Part shown: positions 8,002-17,751 of the stretch, piece after piece
Numbering within the stretch: the first letter of the stretch is position 1
How the letters are laid out: every line of letters begins with the position of its first letter
Assembly (NCBI GenBank): GCA_022793375.1
Contig: JAAWCS010000029.1
Coordinates: 1 to 62,434 of the forward strand
Direction of reading: 5' to 3'
Length of the DNA stretch: 62,434 nt
From: Lachnospiraceae bacterium
GTDB taxonomy: Bacteria; Bacillota; Clostridia; Lachnospirales; Lachnospiraceae
Position numbers and translations under genes: made by a program
Notes under the pieces: generated by a model
Seen by the model: only the letters and a program-made list of their open reading frames with translations
Told to the model about the DNA's origin: nothing
Databases searched by the model: none

Positions 8002-9927
8002 TTATTCGGGAATCGTATCGCGAAGCGGGCTGTAACCGGCTACATGCATTTCCTGCCCCATGGCGCGGGATACGGCCGACTCAGCGGCAATGGTGCCCCA
8101 GACAAAGCAGGTAGCGTGAGCCAGCCCGCCGTGGCTGCCATAACCGCCCAGGTTTGCACCGCCAATCAGTTCGCCGCAGGCGTACAGGCCTTCGACTGCC
8201 GACCCGTCCTCCCGCAGTACGGCGGCTGTCGTGTCGATTTCCACACCGCCTTTGGTCAAAAGGATATAGGGAACGGTGCGGACGGCATAATACTGCTCCG
8301 ATTCAAACGGAATCAGATTTTCGGTACGTCCGAATTGTAAATCTTCTCCCGCTTCGGCATAGCTGTTATAGGCGGCCAAGGTATCGGAAAGCCCCTGCGG
8401 CTCTATGCCGGCTCTGGCGGCCAGCTCTTCGATCGTAGAGCCGGAGAATACGCAGTATCCTTTTGAAAGTTCTGTCTCAAAGCGGTCCCAGCCGCCGGCC
8501 TGCGCATCGACATTCAGTAAAGGTGTTTCCGCCGAATCTTTCATTTCCTGTGTGAAAAGAATAAACACATAGTTTTCTTCGGCATCCTCCCAGGCGTGCT
8601 GACGCTCTGCCACCGTAAAGCCGATTTCGTCGGCCAGGCGTTTTCCGTTTATGTCTACCCACAGGGAACCCTCCCAGCCGCTTACATCGGCCGATACGGT
8701 CAGGGAATAGGTGTCCTCATCGGTATCCAGGGCTCCTGCATAGGCGGGCAGATATTCCATATTGCGGAAGGCGGCGCCCACGGATTCTGCCATGTCATAA
8801 CCGGTACCGATGGCAGTGCTTGGAGCGGATGTCCGGGAATGAGCGAAATTGTAACGGCTTACCCATTCCTCGTTGTAGCCGTACCCGCCGGTGGCTAATA
8901 CGACGCTGGCGGCCTGGTATGTGGTATCACCGGCGATTACGCCTGTCACGACGCCATTTTCTACAACCAGTTCCGTGGCTTTGGTGTTCAGCAAAAGCGT
9001 CACATTCCCCTCCTCAATGTAGCGGTCCAGCAACGCGCGGGCAGCGTCCGCAAAGGCGATCCCGCCTGTTTTTGTCTCGTATACGCGGGCCACGTTTGTC
9101 GGCGTGTATGCGCCATATCCCGGCTCGCTGAGAGAAACGCCCAGACAATCCGTAATCCAGTCCACCAGCTCGCCGGCCCGCTGTACATGCGTCCAGGCCA
9201 GCGCCGTGTTGAGATTTTCAAAACCGCCGATCCGTCCGAGATCCTCATAAGCCAGTTCGGGGCTGTCTTTTATACCTGCGGCTTCCTGAAGCTTCGTACA
9301 GGCGCCGCTGACATACCCGCCTGCATAACGGCTGGAACCGCCTGTCGCCCCGCTCTGTTCCAGAAGGAGGACCTCGGCTCCCAGCTCAGCCGCCCGGCTG
9401 GCCGTTACGAGACCGGACAGGCCGGCGCCTACGACAATGACGTCGGCCGAGGTGGCGGCCGGCGCCTGTGCCTCCGCGTTTTCCAAGCCCAGGGCAATCC
9501 GCAGGGCCTTTAAAATCGCTTTTGAAGTGACCGTAGCGCCGGAGACCGTGTCCACATCGGGACTTTGCGCTTCGATCACCGCTTCCGGCAGGGCCGCGAT
9601 GGCTTTTGTGCCGATCTGTTCCGTCTCGGTGTTTTCACCGATTTTAATTTCAACAATGCGGCCGTTTTCCACTCTTACGGTGACCGGTACTTCGCCGTTC
9701 ATACCATAAGCGCTGGCGGTTGCCAAACCGTCGGTATACGGTCCGGATGGTTCTGCGTCCGTGGCCGGGGCGGTTTTGTCGTCGGCTTGCTGTGAAGAAG
9801 GAATGGCCACCGTCTCCGACGAAGGCAGCGTATCCTGGCTGCAGGCTGACAGAGTAAACAGCAGCATAAGGGCCATCAGGGCAGCCCGAATACGGCCGGG
9901 CCGCGCGTTGGATTTTCGTTTTTTCAT
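8002..9927 (-). CDS. Secreted flavoprotein reductase lipoprotein (FMN-binding plus FAD-binding-2 domains), copy 1
   Basis: 641 residues. A lipoprotein signal ends at LFTLSAC (residue ~23), followed by a Ser/Thr-rich linker. An FMN-binding domain (residues ~60-150) carries the SGATVT motif at about 129-134, where FMN is attached covalently in this family. A fumarate-reductase-type FAD domain begins with VIVVGAGLSGL near 160 and runs to the end, which has the GLYACGELIGG pattern. Relatives reduce fumarate, urocanate or similar acceptors outside the membrane. The real substrate cannot be read from sequence. The ATG at 9927 follows AAGGAG; an in-frame start at 10035 lacks support. It is last in a minus-strand series that begins with a YesM-type kinase. 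Confidence 0.88.
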   Translation of the reverse strand: MKKRKSNARPGRIRAALMALMLLFTLSACSQDTLPSSETVAIPSSQQADDKTAPATDAEPSGPYTDGLATASAYGMNGEVPVTVRVENGRIVEIKIGENTETEQIGTKAIAALPEAVIEAQSPDVDTVSGATVTSKAILKALRIALGLENAEAQAPAATSADVIVVGAGLSGLVTASRAAELGAEVLLLEQSGATGGSSRYAGGYVSGACTKLQEAAGIKDSPELAYEDLGRIGGFENLNTALAWTHVQRAGELVDWITDCLGVSLSEPGYGAYTPTNVARVYETKTGGIAFADAARALLDRYIEEGNVTLLLNTKATELVVENGVVTGVIAGDTTYQAASVVLATGGYGYNEEWVSRYNFAHSRTSAPSTAIGTGYDMAESVGAAFRNMEYLPAYAGALDTDEDTYSLTVSADVSGWEGSLWVDINGKRLADEIGFTVAERQHAWEDAEENYVFILFTQEMKDSAETPLLNVDAQAGGWDRFETELSKGYCVFSGSTIEELAARAGIEPQGLSDTLAAYNSYAEAGEDLQFGRTENLIPFESEQYYAVRTVPYILLTKGGVEIDTTAAVLREDGSAVEGLYACGELIGGANLGGYGSHGGLAHATCFVWGTIAAESAVSRAMGQEMHVAGYSPLRDTIPE

Positions 9928-10098
9928 CTCATTCTCCTTGTCTTTGTTTGTTAAGCGGTGCGAGATTTTCGCACACGTTCCGGTGGGAACAACAAGGAAA
10001 TGTTTGCCGGCATACAGAATTCCTTTGCTACCCATATTTCACTATAAGGGTTTACAGGTGTAAAGGTCAATCGATAGTTGTTATTTTTTTGCCTTTTC

Positions 10099-10854
10099 TT
10101 ATTTTTGTTCGATCGGAATCCATAAATGTGCCAGATGATGCAGGCCCTGCCTGGTACGCATGCTGTAAAACGAATTTCCGTAAATAGGGCCGGTGGGTAC
10201 GACTCCTTTTTCATCCGCAAATTTCTCCACACGCCGCCGTACTTTTTCCAGATAGGCAGGATGGCGGGATATGGCGTCATAGCCTTCAAAAACCGTATGG
10301 ATGCATGTCTGCTCAGGAGCAATAAAGCAGTTTTCATCCATCGGCAGCTCAAACAGCATATGATGGGATTTTTTCATCCAAAGGCCGATTCTATACTCCG
10401 TCTCCGGATGACCTTGTGCAAAAATCATATCATGGCCGATCCGGAACATGGGCTGTACCATGGGCGTGCAGCGGCCCCACTCCTCCATACGCACAATGTA
10501 GTCGCCCTTTTTTATCAGCGCGTCGTGATCGCGATAAAAGAACCCCAGCATTTCAGGACGCTTGCATAAGGTACAGGCGTCGGGGTCAACGGCAAATCCC
10601 TCAAGAGCCTGGCGCATCTCGTTTAAGCAGGCCAGCTTGCAGCGAATCCGCAGATGTTCCCGCTCCAGCCGATCCCGCTGGAGGGCGGCGATTTCAATCT
10701 GTTCCCAGATATCGCTTTTCAGGAAATCATCCACATCCTTGAGAGACATGTCATAACTGCGCAGATAGCGGATCCATATGGCGACGCATAATTCAATGGA
10801 ATCGTAATAGCGATAGCCGTTTGCCATTTTCAGGTAAGATTTGGCCCGCTCCAA
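10099..10854 (-). pseudogene. MerR-family regulator missing the first HTH helices
   Basis: The protein joins the family partway: ANGYRYYDSIEL is the wing of a MerR domain, and the dimerising helix (residues ~45-90) and a ~150-residue effector-like domain follow. The roughly 30 residues that hold the recognition helix should lie upstream, but that frame meets a stop about 12 codons before this point and none of the three frames encodes them. The only starts available are a TTG at 10854 and an ATG at 10827, neither with a ribosome site. So it is probably a broken gene. A distinct protein that lost DNA binding is the alternative. It lies between a membrane protein gene and the flavoprotein gene. 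Confidence 0.6.
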
Positions 10855-10950
10855 AAAATCTGCGAAGAAGTGAAGGAGAAGAGGGCGCTAAAAAAGGACC
10901 GGAGGGCGCAAGATTGTCTTGCCGCCCCGCGGCCCCTTTTTGCGGTTTTT

Positions 10951-11424
10951 TTACATCAGACCAAACAGTTTCAGGATGGAGCTGACCAGTACATTGCAGG
11001 TGAAAAAACCGAAAAACAGCGTTCCCAGCAGATAGGAATTCTTTGAACGGTTCATTTTCGTTCGGAATTCTTCCACAATGCAGCATTCCGGTTCCGAAGG
11101 AACGTAGGAGACCGGATAGGAGCCGCCCGTGGCGTAATATCCGCTGCGCTGCTCGGCAAATTCGAGCGCTATGGTGTATTCGCTTCCGCCTGCCGTGAAA
11201 GCAACGACGGGATACTGGTTTGTCCAGCGGAAGGACCGGTTGCGCCGACGGACGTTTACAAGCTCCCGGATCGTCCCGGTAGCGGTGGACGTCATCTCGC
11301 CGGAGCGCTGAAGCATGGTGTTCAGCTTCCGAAAGCGGCGGTAATAGGTCCATGTGGCTGCGCCTAAGAGCAGGCCAACGATCAGAATGATGATGTACAT
11401 GACAAAATAAAAACTGTTGTCCAT
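10951..11424 (-). CDS. DUF3592-like membrane protein
   Basis: 157 residues with a hydrophobic helix at each end (residues ~5-25 and ~133-153). Between them is a beta-rich domain with YPVVAFTAGGSEYTI, which resembles DUF3592 proteins. AGGAGG lies before the ATG. The function of the family is not known. It is in the same direction as the two-component genes upstream but 216 bases away, so it probably has its own promoter. Past its stop, CCGC...GCGG followed by seven T's (about 10922-10951) is visible in the plus direction. Confidence 0.65.
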   Translation of the reverse strand: MDNSFYFVMYIIILIVGLLLGAATWTYYRRFRKLNTMLQRSGEMTSTATGTIRELVNVRRRNRSFRWTNQYPVVAFTAGGSEYTIALEFAEQRSGYYATGGSYPVSYVPSEPECCIVEEFRTKMNRSKNSYLLGTLFFGFFTCNVLVSSILKLFGLM

Positions 11425-11640
11425 GGGTATGTACCTCCTGTGAACTGGGCCGGCCGGTCCGGATCCGAAAGAGCCGGCTGCCCGTATGATATGGGGAAAA
11501 CCCTTGCGGCCGGCAAAACCGGGCGGAGGGGAAATCCACTGTTATCATATACTAAAATGGCGGGTATGGCAAGAGGGACAGGGGTTAAAAAGATGCTATA
11601 TCTTTTTTGCCGTCTTTTGGGAAAAATACACAACGGGCCG

Positions 11641-12399
11641 TCAAAGTCCGTGCCGGCTGCGCCACTGGTTTGGCGGCAAGCCGGTCTCGGCCTTAAAGAC
11701 ACGGCAGAAATAATTCTGGCTGCTGTAGCCGACGGCTTCGGCGACTTCGCCAATTGTAAGGGCTCGTGTTTGATCCTTTAAAAGAGCCTGGGCGGAGACA
11801 ATGCGTAATTTATTTACATAATCGGTGAAGGGGATGCCGGTTTTTTGCCGGACAATTTTGGTAACATAGGAGGGGCTGACATGAAAAAGCTCCGCTGTTT
11901 TTTGCAGCGTCAGGGAATTTTCCGTATGGGAGAACCGCAGATAGGCTAAAAGGCGGCCGGGCAGATCGGAGTCCGGGGCTAAAAGCGCGTTTTCTTCTTT
12001 GAGACGGCTCAGCTCCCAGGCGCGGCGGCCATAAGAATCCATAGCGGCCTGCAGCACGTTGCGGAAACTGTGGAAGTCTACCGGCTTTAAGAGATATGTA
12101 AACACACCATACTCCAGAGCCTGCTGCGCATAGGAAAAATCGTCGTAACCGGAGAGAATGAGAATTTTCATCTCCGGATCTATACGGCGGATCTCACAAA
12201 TGGCTGTAAGCCCGTCCATACGGGGCATATTGATATCGATCAACAGCAATTGCGGGCGGAAACGGCATACCGCCGCCAGGGCTTCTTCTCCGTCTGCGGC
12301 CAGCGCTGCGACCTCCAGCCCCATATGATAAGAAGTAATGAGCCGGGAGAGACCGTTGCGGATGGTAGATTCGTCGTCGGCAATCACAATCTGGTACAT
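11641..12399 (-). CDS. Response regulator, YesN type (receiver plus AraC HTH)
   Basis: 252 residues. The receiver domain shows the acidic pair D8-D9, the phospho-acceptor Asp55 (LLLIDINMPRMDG), a T/S near ILILSGYDD and the lysine in YLLKPVDF. A C-terminal AraC-type double HTH begins around residue 150, with the signature IGEVAEAVGYSSQNYFCRVF then KAETGLPPNQWR. It is 76 bases downstream of the sensor kinase and is certainly its partner. YesMN pairs usually control carbohydrate transport. Here the neighbours are secreted flavoprotein reductases, so control of those is a reasonable inference. Confidence 0.92.
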   Translation of the reverse strand: MYQIVIADDESTIRNGLSRLITSYHMGLEVAALAADGEEALAAVCRFRPQLLLIDINMPRMDGLTAICEIRRIDPEMKILILSGYDDFSYAQQALEYGVFTYLLKPVDFHSFRNVLQAAMDSYGRRAWELSRLKEENALLAPDSDLPGRLLAYLRFSHTENSLTLQKTAELFHVSPSYVTKIVRQKTGIPFTDYVNKLRIVSAQALLKDQTRALTIGEVAEAVGYSSQNYFCRVFKAETGLPPNQWRSRHGL

Positions 12400-12475
12400 G
12401 ATGTAGTCCTTTCATTCATTTGTCCGTGTACGCGGGGCACGATAAGGTACTTATACGATACTTCCTTTCGTTTGG

Positions 12476-14206
12476 TCAGGAAATCAGCGGATTGTCCGCG
12501 AGTGTTTCCGCAAGCGGCAGCTGCAAAGAAACGCAGGTGCCTTTGCCGGTCTCGCTTTTTACATGCAGGCGGCAGGCGTTTCCGTAGCGGAGACGGAGAC
12601 GTTCGTTGACATTATACAAGCCGTAGTGGTCGGTCTCCAAAGACAGAGCCAGGTTTCGGCGGACCTCCTTTAGTGCCTGCGGCGTCATGCCGGCCCCGTT
12701 GTCGGCAACCTGCAGGCAGAGAGACGTTTCTTCCGCCCACAGGCGGATCTCGATTTTCCCGGGGCGTCCGGCCGGCTTGATTCCATGATAGATGGCGTTT
12801 TCAACGAGCGGCTGGAGGATCAGTTTGGGAATGCGGCAGCGGGTAACGGACGGCTCGGCCTCCAGGGCGTAGGAGACGGCGTCCCCGTAGCGGATTTTTT
12901 GGATTGCCAGATAATTGCGCACATGCGCAAGCTCTTCCGCCACGGTAACGATTTCCTTTCCGTTGTTTAGGGAGAGACGGAACAGCTGCGAGAGCAGCTG
13001 GATCATTTCCGCAATGTCCATGGCCTGATATTCGAGGGCTTTCCACTGGATCGTATCCAGCGTGTTGTAGAGAAAGTGCGGGTTGATCTGTGACTGAAGC
13101 GCGCGCAGCTCGGCCTGGCGTTTCTGCTGCTGTTCTTTCATAAGCTGGTCAATCAATCGTTTCAGTTCGATCAGCATTTGATTGAAGGAGCGGCCAAGGA
13201 CGGAGATTTCATCGTTGCCGAAGCCCTTATAAAAGGAATCCAGGTTTCCCTCGGCGACCTGGGCCATATTTTTTTGCAGCTGCCCGATGGGCCGCAGGAC
13301 GGAGGCGGACAACAGCGAGGTAAAAAGGACGGCGGCCAGCAAAAGGGCCAGGCAGGCAAGGGCCAGAATATGGATCATCTGCGTAGTGGCGGCATGGATA
13401 CGGCTGTTTTCGACCATGGCACAGAGAATCCAGTCGTCGGCGTAAGGGACCGACGAATAGAAAAGGGCGGTCTGCCGGCCGCTTTGGACGGTCTGGTACA
13501 GACAGCCGGCTTCCTGGGAATCGGCCCGTCGGGCGATCGACTGCAGATCCTGTGCGGACAGCTCCTGCGACAGTTCGCTTTCCCGGGAAACCGTATAAAG
13601 ACTGCCCTCGCGGTTCATCAGCCAGACCAGGCCGCCATAGACATCGATGGAGTCGGTAATCTCGCTGAAACGGGCCAGATTTACGGAACCGTTGATAAAG
13701 CCGATCGTTTCGCCGCTCTCACCGCGAATCGGATAACAGATAAGAAAGATCGCGTTGCGATCCGATTTGGAGACAACGGGCTGGCTGATCACATATTCTT
13801 TGTTCGTTGTGACAGCCTCCCGGAAATAGGGCCGCGCCGAGACGTCAATCGTAAGATTGTCGTTGACCCATCCGCGGCCGTCCAAACCGCCGACGGCAAA
13901 GGTTTCTTCGGGGTTGCCATACTGTTCCTTGAGGACCTCGTTCAGCTGTGCTAAATAGGGTTTGATCTGTTCAAAATCCATGGTCTGACAGCCTGGGAAC
14001 TGGTGGATAATGCGCAGTTCGCTGATCCGCTGGTTGAGCCAGGAGCCCAGTTCGCTGGCCCGTGCCTGCATCAGCTGGACCGTATTGTTTTCAATACGGC
14101 GGGTATTCAGGGGACGGATATAAAACTGCAGCAGAAGAATCAGGGAGAAAAAAGTAAACGTGATGGCGAGGGTGAAAACGACCATCATTTTTTTGTGCAG
14201 AGACAT
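12476..14206 (-). CDS. Sensor histidine kinase, YesM type
   Basis: 576 residues. One transmembrane helix lies near the N-terminus (residues ~8-30). An extracellular dCache-like sensor follows to about 280, then a second helix, a HAMP domain (LRPIGQLQKNMAQVAEGNLD), the His_kinase phospho-acceptor segment with His377 in QINPHFLYN, and an ATPase domain with the N box (PLVENAIYHG) and a glycine loop (DNGAGMTPQAL). The start at 14206 is the first codon that keeps a normal signal anchor; its ribosome site is weak. It is transcribed divergently from the second flavoprotein gene across 229 bases, so one regulatory region could serve both. Confidence 0.92.
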   Translation of the reverse strand: MSLHKKMMVVFTLAITFTFFSLILLLQFYIRPLNTRRIENNTVQLMQARASELGSWLNQRISELRIIHQFPGCQTMDFEQIKPYLAQLNEVLKEQYGNPEETFAVGGLDGRGWVNDNLTIDVSARPYFREAVTTNKEYVISQPVVSKSDRNAIFLICYPIRGESGETIGFINGSVNLARFSEITDSIDVYGGLVWLMNREGSLYTVSRESELSQELSAQDLQSIARRADSQEAGCLYQTVQSGRQTALFYSSVPYADDWILCAMVENSRIHAATTQMIHILALACLALLLAAVLFTSLLSASVLRPIGQLQKNMAQVAEGNLDSFYKGFGNDEISVLGRSFNQMLIELKRLIDQLMKEQQQKRQAELRALQSQINPHFLYNTLDTIQWKALEYQAMDIAEMIQLLSQLFRLSLNNGKEIVTVAEELAHVRNYLAIQKIRYGDAVSYALEAEPSVTRCRIPKLILQPLVENAIYHGIKPAGRPGKIEIRLWAEETSLCLQVADNGAGMTPQALKEVRRNLALSLETDHYGLYNVNERLRLRYGNACRLHVKSETGKGTCVSLQLPLAETLADNPLIS

Positions 14207-14435
14207 TGGGAGGGAACCATTCCTTTCTGGAAGCGGATGGGTGTCATGCGGCCTTGTCAGGCATAATAACAGGATAGGACCTGTCGGCGGTTTTGTCAAT
14301 GGAGCAATGATAAAACTGTAACGAATTGTGCTAAAAGAGGAAATATAGTGCAATGACTTTCACAATCGGGAGAGCTATACTATCGGTAGGATCGGCGAGA
14401 GCGGATCGAAATGCTAAAAGGGAGGAAGAGCTTAC

Positions 14436-16310
14436 ATGAAAAAAAGAATGAGAGCGGCCGCATGGCTTTTGACCGCCGTCATGGCACTTGGCGCGGCAGG
14501 CTGCGGGAACACGGCAGAGACGACGGCATCCCCGGAGACACAGGAGGTCACAACGGCGGGCGAAACAGCAAAGCAGGAGACAGAAGCAGCAGAGACAGAG
14601 ACGGCCGCCGGCACGGCTGCGGGCGTGAGCGGCAGCTACAGCGGCAGCGGCAGCGGAAAAGGCGGCGATATCCTTGTGGAGGTCACGCTTGAGGACGGCC
14701 GCCTGTCGGCGATCACGGTGACGCAGCATCATGAAACGGAAGGGATCGCCGAGGCTATGGATATGCTGGCCGCAGAAATGATAGCCGGCAACACGGTATC
14801 GGTGGACGCGGTGGCCGGCGCTACGATCACCTCGGCCGGCTTTAAGATGGCAGTGACGCAAGCCCTCAAAAGCGCGGGTATTAGCGCCGGCGATCTGGCT
14901 GCAAACCCGGCAAAGGAAGAAGGGCCACGCCAGTCCGTTGAAGAGACGCACGACATCATCGTTGTGGGAGCCGGCGGAGCCGGTTTCTGTGCGGCCATTG
15001 AAGCGAAACTGGCAGGAGCGGATGTCATCATCCTTGAGAAACTGCCGATTGCCGGCGGCAATACTCTTTTGTCCGGCGCGGAGTACGCGGCTCCCGGCAA
15101 CTGGCTGGAGCAAAAGGAGGGCATCGAGGACAGTCCCGAACAGATGGTGGAGGATATGCTGGCGGGCGGCGACCGGCTGGGACAGCCCGAACTGGTAGAG
15201 GTCGTGGCTCAGAATGCCCTGGCCGGGGCCGAATGGCTGCGGGATGAAGTAAATGTGGTGTGGGAAGATGAACTGATGTTCTTCGGCGGGCATTCCGTCA
15301 AGCGCAGTCTGATCCCGTCGGGGGCAAGCGGCGTGGAGATCATCAAAAAGGAAAAGGAAAAAGCCGCTGAACTGGGAATCCCGATTTATTATGAGACGCG
15401 GGCGACCGAACTGATTACCGATGAAAACGGCCGCGTAATCGGCGTAAAGGCCGAGGGCGAAAACACGGATTATACGTTTACGGCCCGTACCGTAATTCTT
15501 GCGACCGGCGGTTTTGGCAGCAATATGGAGATGCGCATGCAGTATGACCCGAAGGCCGGGGAGGGCGTCTTGTCGACGAATTCGGTCGGAAGCACGGGCG
15601 ACGGTATTTTGATGGCGCAGGCCGTCGGAGCGGGCGTAACAGGGATGGAATACATTCAGACCTACCCGATCTGCGATCCTTTAAGCGGGGCCTTGCTCTA
15701 TTTTGACGATGCCAGGCTGTACGGCTATTCGGTGATTGTAAACAAAGAGGGACATCGTTTTGTGGAGGAGCTGGGCCGCCGCGACGAAATGTCCCAGGCA
15801 ATTGTAGCGCAGACTGACAGCTGCTGCTATGAATTGATCGATCAGGCCGCTTTTGAGGCCAGCGCCATTGAAGAAAATCACGGGCCGGAGATCGCCTATC
15901 TTTTGAGCCATGATATGCTTGTCAAGGCCGATACACTGAAGGAGGCCGCTGACTTTTTCGGAATTGACGCCGAAGCGCTGCAGGAAACCGTGGACAACTA
16001 CAACCGTTATGTACAGGAGGGCGAAGATCCGGAATTTAATAAGCGGAGCCTTCCGAGCGAAATCGGCGCAGGCCCGTACTGGATTGTGAAAGCGGTTCCG
16101 GCCGTACATCACACGATGGGCGGCGTCTGCATCAATCCCGATGCGCAGGTGCTTGATACGAACGGAAACGTCATCGAGGGCCTTTATGCGGCCGGCGAAG
16201 TAACCGGCGGCATTCACGGAAGCAACCGTCTGGGCAGCTGTGCGCTGGCGGATATCACGGTGTTTGGCCGAATTGCCGGCCAGAACGCGGCGGCCGCTTT
16301 AGAGGATTAG
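14436..16310 (+). CDS. Secreted flavoprotein reductase lipoprotein (FMN-binding plus FAD-binding-2 domains), copy 2
   Basis: 624 residues with the same design as the protein at 8002-9927. The lipobox is near residue 20-24 (GAAGC). A Thr/Glu/Ala-rich linker follows, then an FMN domain with AGATITS at residues 127-133. The FAD domain starts at DIIVVGAGGAGFCAAIEA (~172) and ends with GLYAAGEVTGG and an arginine/glycine-rich IHGSNRLGSCALADITVFG typical of fumarate-reductase-like enzymes. GGGAGGAAG precedes the ATG. It probably accepts electrons at the outer face of the membrane and reduces an unsaturated or oxidised organic substrate. The substrate is unknown. Confidence 0.9.
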   Translation: MKKRMRAAAWLLTAVMALGAAGCGNTAETTASPETQEVTTAGETAKQETEAAETETAAGTAAGVSGSYSGSGSGKGGDILVEVTLEDGRLSAITVTQHHETEGIAEAMDMLAAEMIAGNTVSVDAVAGATITSAGFKMAVTQALKSAGISAGDLAANPAKEEGPRQSVEETHDIIVVGAGGAGFCAAIEAKLAGADVIILEKLPIAGGNTLLSGAEYAAPGNWLEQKEGIEDSPEQMVEDMLAGGDRLGQPELVEVVAQNALAGAEWLRDEVNVVWEDELMFFGGHSVKRSLIPSGASGVEIIKKEKEKAAELGIPIYYETRATELITDENGRVIGVKAEGENTDYTFTARTVILATGGFGSNMEMRMQYDPKAGEGVLSTNSVGSTGDGILMAQAVGAGVTGMEYIQTYPICDPLSGALLYFDDARLYGYSVIVNKEGHRFVEELGRRDEMSQAIVAQTDSCCYELIDQAAFEASAIEENHGPEIAYLLSHDMLVKADTLKEAADFFGIDAEALQETVDNYNRYVQEGEDPEFNKRSLPSEIGAGPYWIVKAVPAVHHTMGGVCINPDAQVLDTNGNVIEGLYAAGEVTGGIHGSNRLGSCALADITVFGRIAGQNAAAALED

Positions 16311-16368
16311 CGCTGCATCGGAATCGTGTTTTGGCGTCAAGCGGGCGTCATGAATTTTAGATGAACCA

Positions 16369-16475
16369 AAAGGGGCTGCTGCAAAACTCAGATAAAACAC
16401 AAAATATGGCCGCGCCGGTTTGCGCATGAATGCCATGTATGGTGTAGAATCTTTGTTCTGCGACAGCCCCTTCTT
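16369..16475. repeat. ~105-bp inverted-repeat element, copy 2
   Basis: The ends AAGGGGCTGCTG and CGACAGCCCCTT pair, and the inner block CTCAGATAAAACACAAAATA followed by TGG matches copy 1 at 7891-7995 base for base. Compared with copy 1 the arms read GGGGCTG/CAGCCCC instead of GGAGCTG/CAGCTCC, a paired change. It lies between convergent genes, again beside a flavoprotein reductase. Confidence 0.7.
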
Positions 16476-16490
16476 TGTACAATAAGCGTA

Positions 16491-17486
16491 TTATTTTCCG
16501 GCTGCTTTCGCGGAATATTCGGTCGTTACAAGTTGATCGTAGGGCACGGCCTTCGGCAGTTCGCCGGCTTCCTCGAGGATTTTTTGCAGCAGGTCAAAAC
16601 TGCTTTCCTCAAAGACGGTATCTTCTTTCCAGGTATCCTGCTCCAGATAGCGTCCGACAATGGTGGCGATGGTGGCTTCGTCGGTTTCCGGGAACTGCGG
16701 GGCAATGACCGCGGCAATTTCCTCAGCCGTATGGCTGTTTACATAATCGAGGCCTTTTTGAATGGCGTTGGTAAAGCTTTGGATGATATCGGGATGGCTT
16801 TCCAGATAGCTTTTGGGAGCGCTGTAGGCCGTATAAGGGACATAGCCGCTGGCTTCGCCGAGAGAAGCGACCACGTAGCCGCTGCCCTCCTGTTCGAGCA
16901 GAGTCGCGTAAGGCTCAAATTCAACCGTGAAATCGGCATCGCCGCCGGTGAAGGCCGCCGCGGTCAGGCCAAAGGAAATACTCTGGTCGATGTTGACATC
17001 GGTCTCCGGGTCAAGGCCGTTCTTTTTGAGGATATACTCAAAGACCATTTGCGGCATACCGCCCTTACGCCCGCCCAGTACGGAGGCGCCGGCCAGGTCT
17101 GCCCAGGAAAAGTCCGTCATGGGCTCCCGGGCGACCAGGAAATTGCCGGCCCGCTGGGTGAGCTGGGCAAAATTGACAACCGGATCTTCGGCGCCTTCGG
17201 CATAGACGTAAATGCTGGCCTCCGAACCCATAAAGCCGATGTCGGCGTCGCCGGAAATCAGGGCGGTCATAACCTTGTCGGCGCCGCCGCCGTTTACGAG
17301 GGTGAGGTCGATGCCTTCGTCCTTAAAATATCCCAGCTCGATGGCGGCATACTGGGGCGCATAGAAGATGGAGTGGGCCACCTCGTTTAAAGTGACCTCT
17401 GTCAGCCCCCCGCTTTGCCGGCAGCCGCTCGCTAAGAGCGACGCCACAAGGACAAGGGACAGGAAAAGTGCAGCGAATTTTTTCAT
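16491..17486 (-). CDS. ABC transporter substrate-binding lipoprotein, SsuA/THI5-like
   Basis: 331 residues with lipobox SLLASGC near residue 22. The SsuA/NMT1-type fold is plain: FYAPQYAAIELGYFKDEGID, ISGDADIGFMG, and TAAAFTGGDADFTVEFEP. Relatives bind alkanesulfonates, nitrate, taurine or pyrimidine thiamine precursors. No permease or ATPase gene adjoins it, so it must share a transporter encoded elsewhere or be an orphan. GGAGG precedes the ATG. It converges on the second flavoprotein gene. The ligand cannot be named. Confidence 0.85.
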   Translation of the reverse strand: MKKFAALFLSLVLVASLLASGCRQSGGLTEVTLNEVAHSIFYAPQYAAIELGYFKDEGIDLTLVNGGGADKVMTALISGDADIGFMGSEASIYVYAEGAEDPVVNFAQLTQRAGNFLVAREPMTDFSWADLAGASVLGGRKGGMPQMVFEYILKKNGLDPETDVNIDQSISFGLTAAAFTGGDADFTVEFEPYATLLEQEGSGYVVASLGEASGYVPYTAYSAPKSYLESHPDIIQSFTNAIQKGLDYVNSHTAEEIAAVIAPQFPETDEATIATIVGRYLEQDTWKEDTVFEESSFDLLQKILEEAGELPKAVPYDQLVTTEYSAKAAGK

Positions 17487-17624
17487 ATCGTCCTCCGGAT
17501 CAAACGTTCAATACTATAGGATATGAAGCCGGCGGCGATTGGTGCGTATGAATCGAAAAAAGTGAGATTTGGCGCCGCGAATCGGCTGTGCGCGCGTGCC
17601 GGTTCGGCGCTTTTAGCAGGTGAG

Positions 17625-17652
17625 CTGCCCCGGATTCAAACTGCCCCGGATT
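17625..17652. repeat. Short direct repeat CTGCCCCGGATT, two copies 16 bases apart
   Basis: Copies at 17625-17636 and 17641-17652, about 100 bases before the PHP-domain gene. The spacing could suit an operator, but nothing else supports that. Confidence 0.35.
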
Positions 17653-17751
17653 GGGAAAACCATGTGCATATTCTCTGGTTTTGTGTTATGATAAAAATAT
17701 ATACTATTATGTCCCAAAATACGGGGCAGTAAAAAGGAAGGGAGAACGCCC

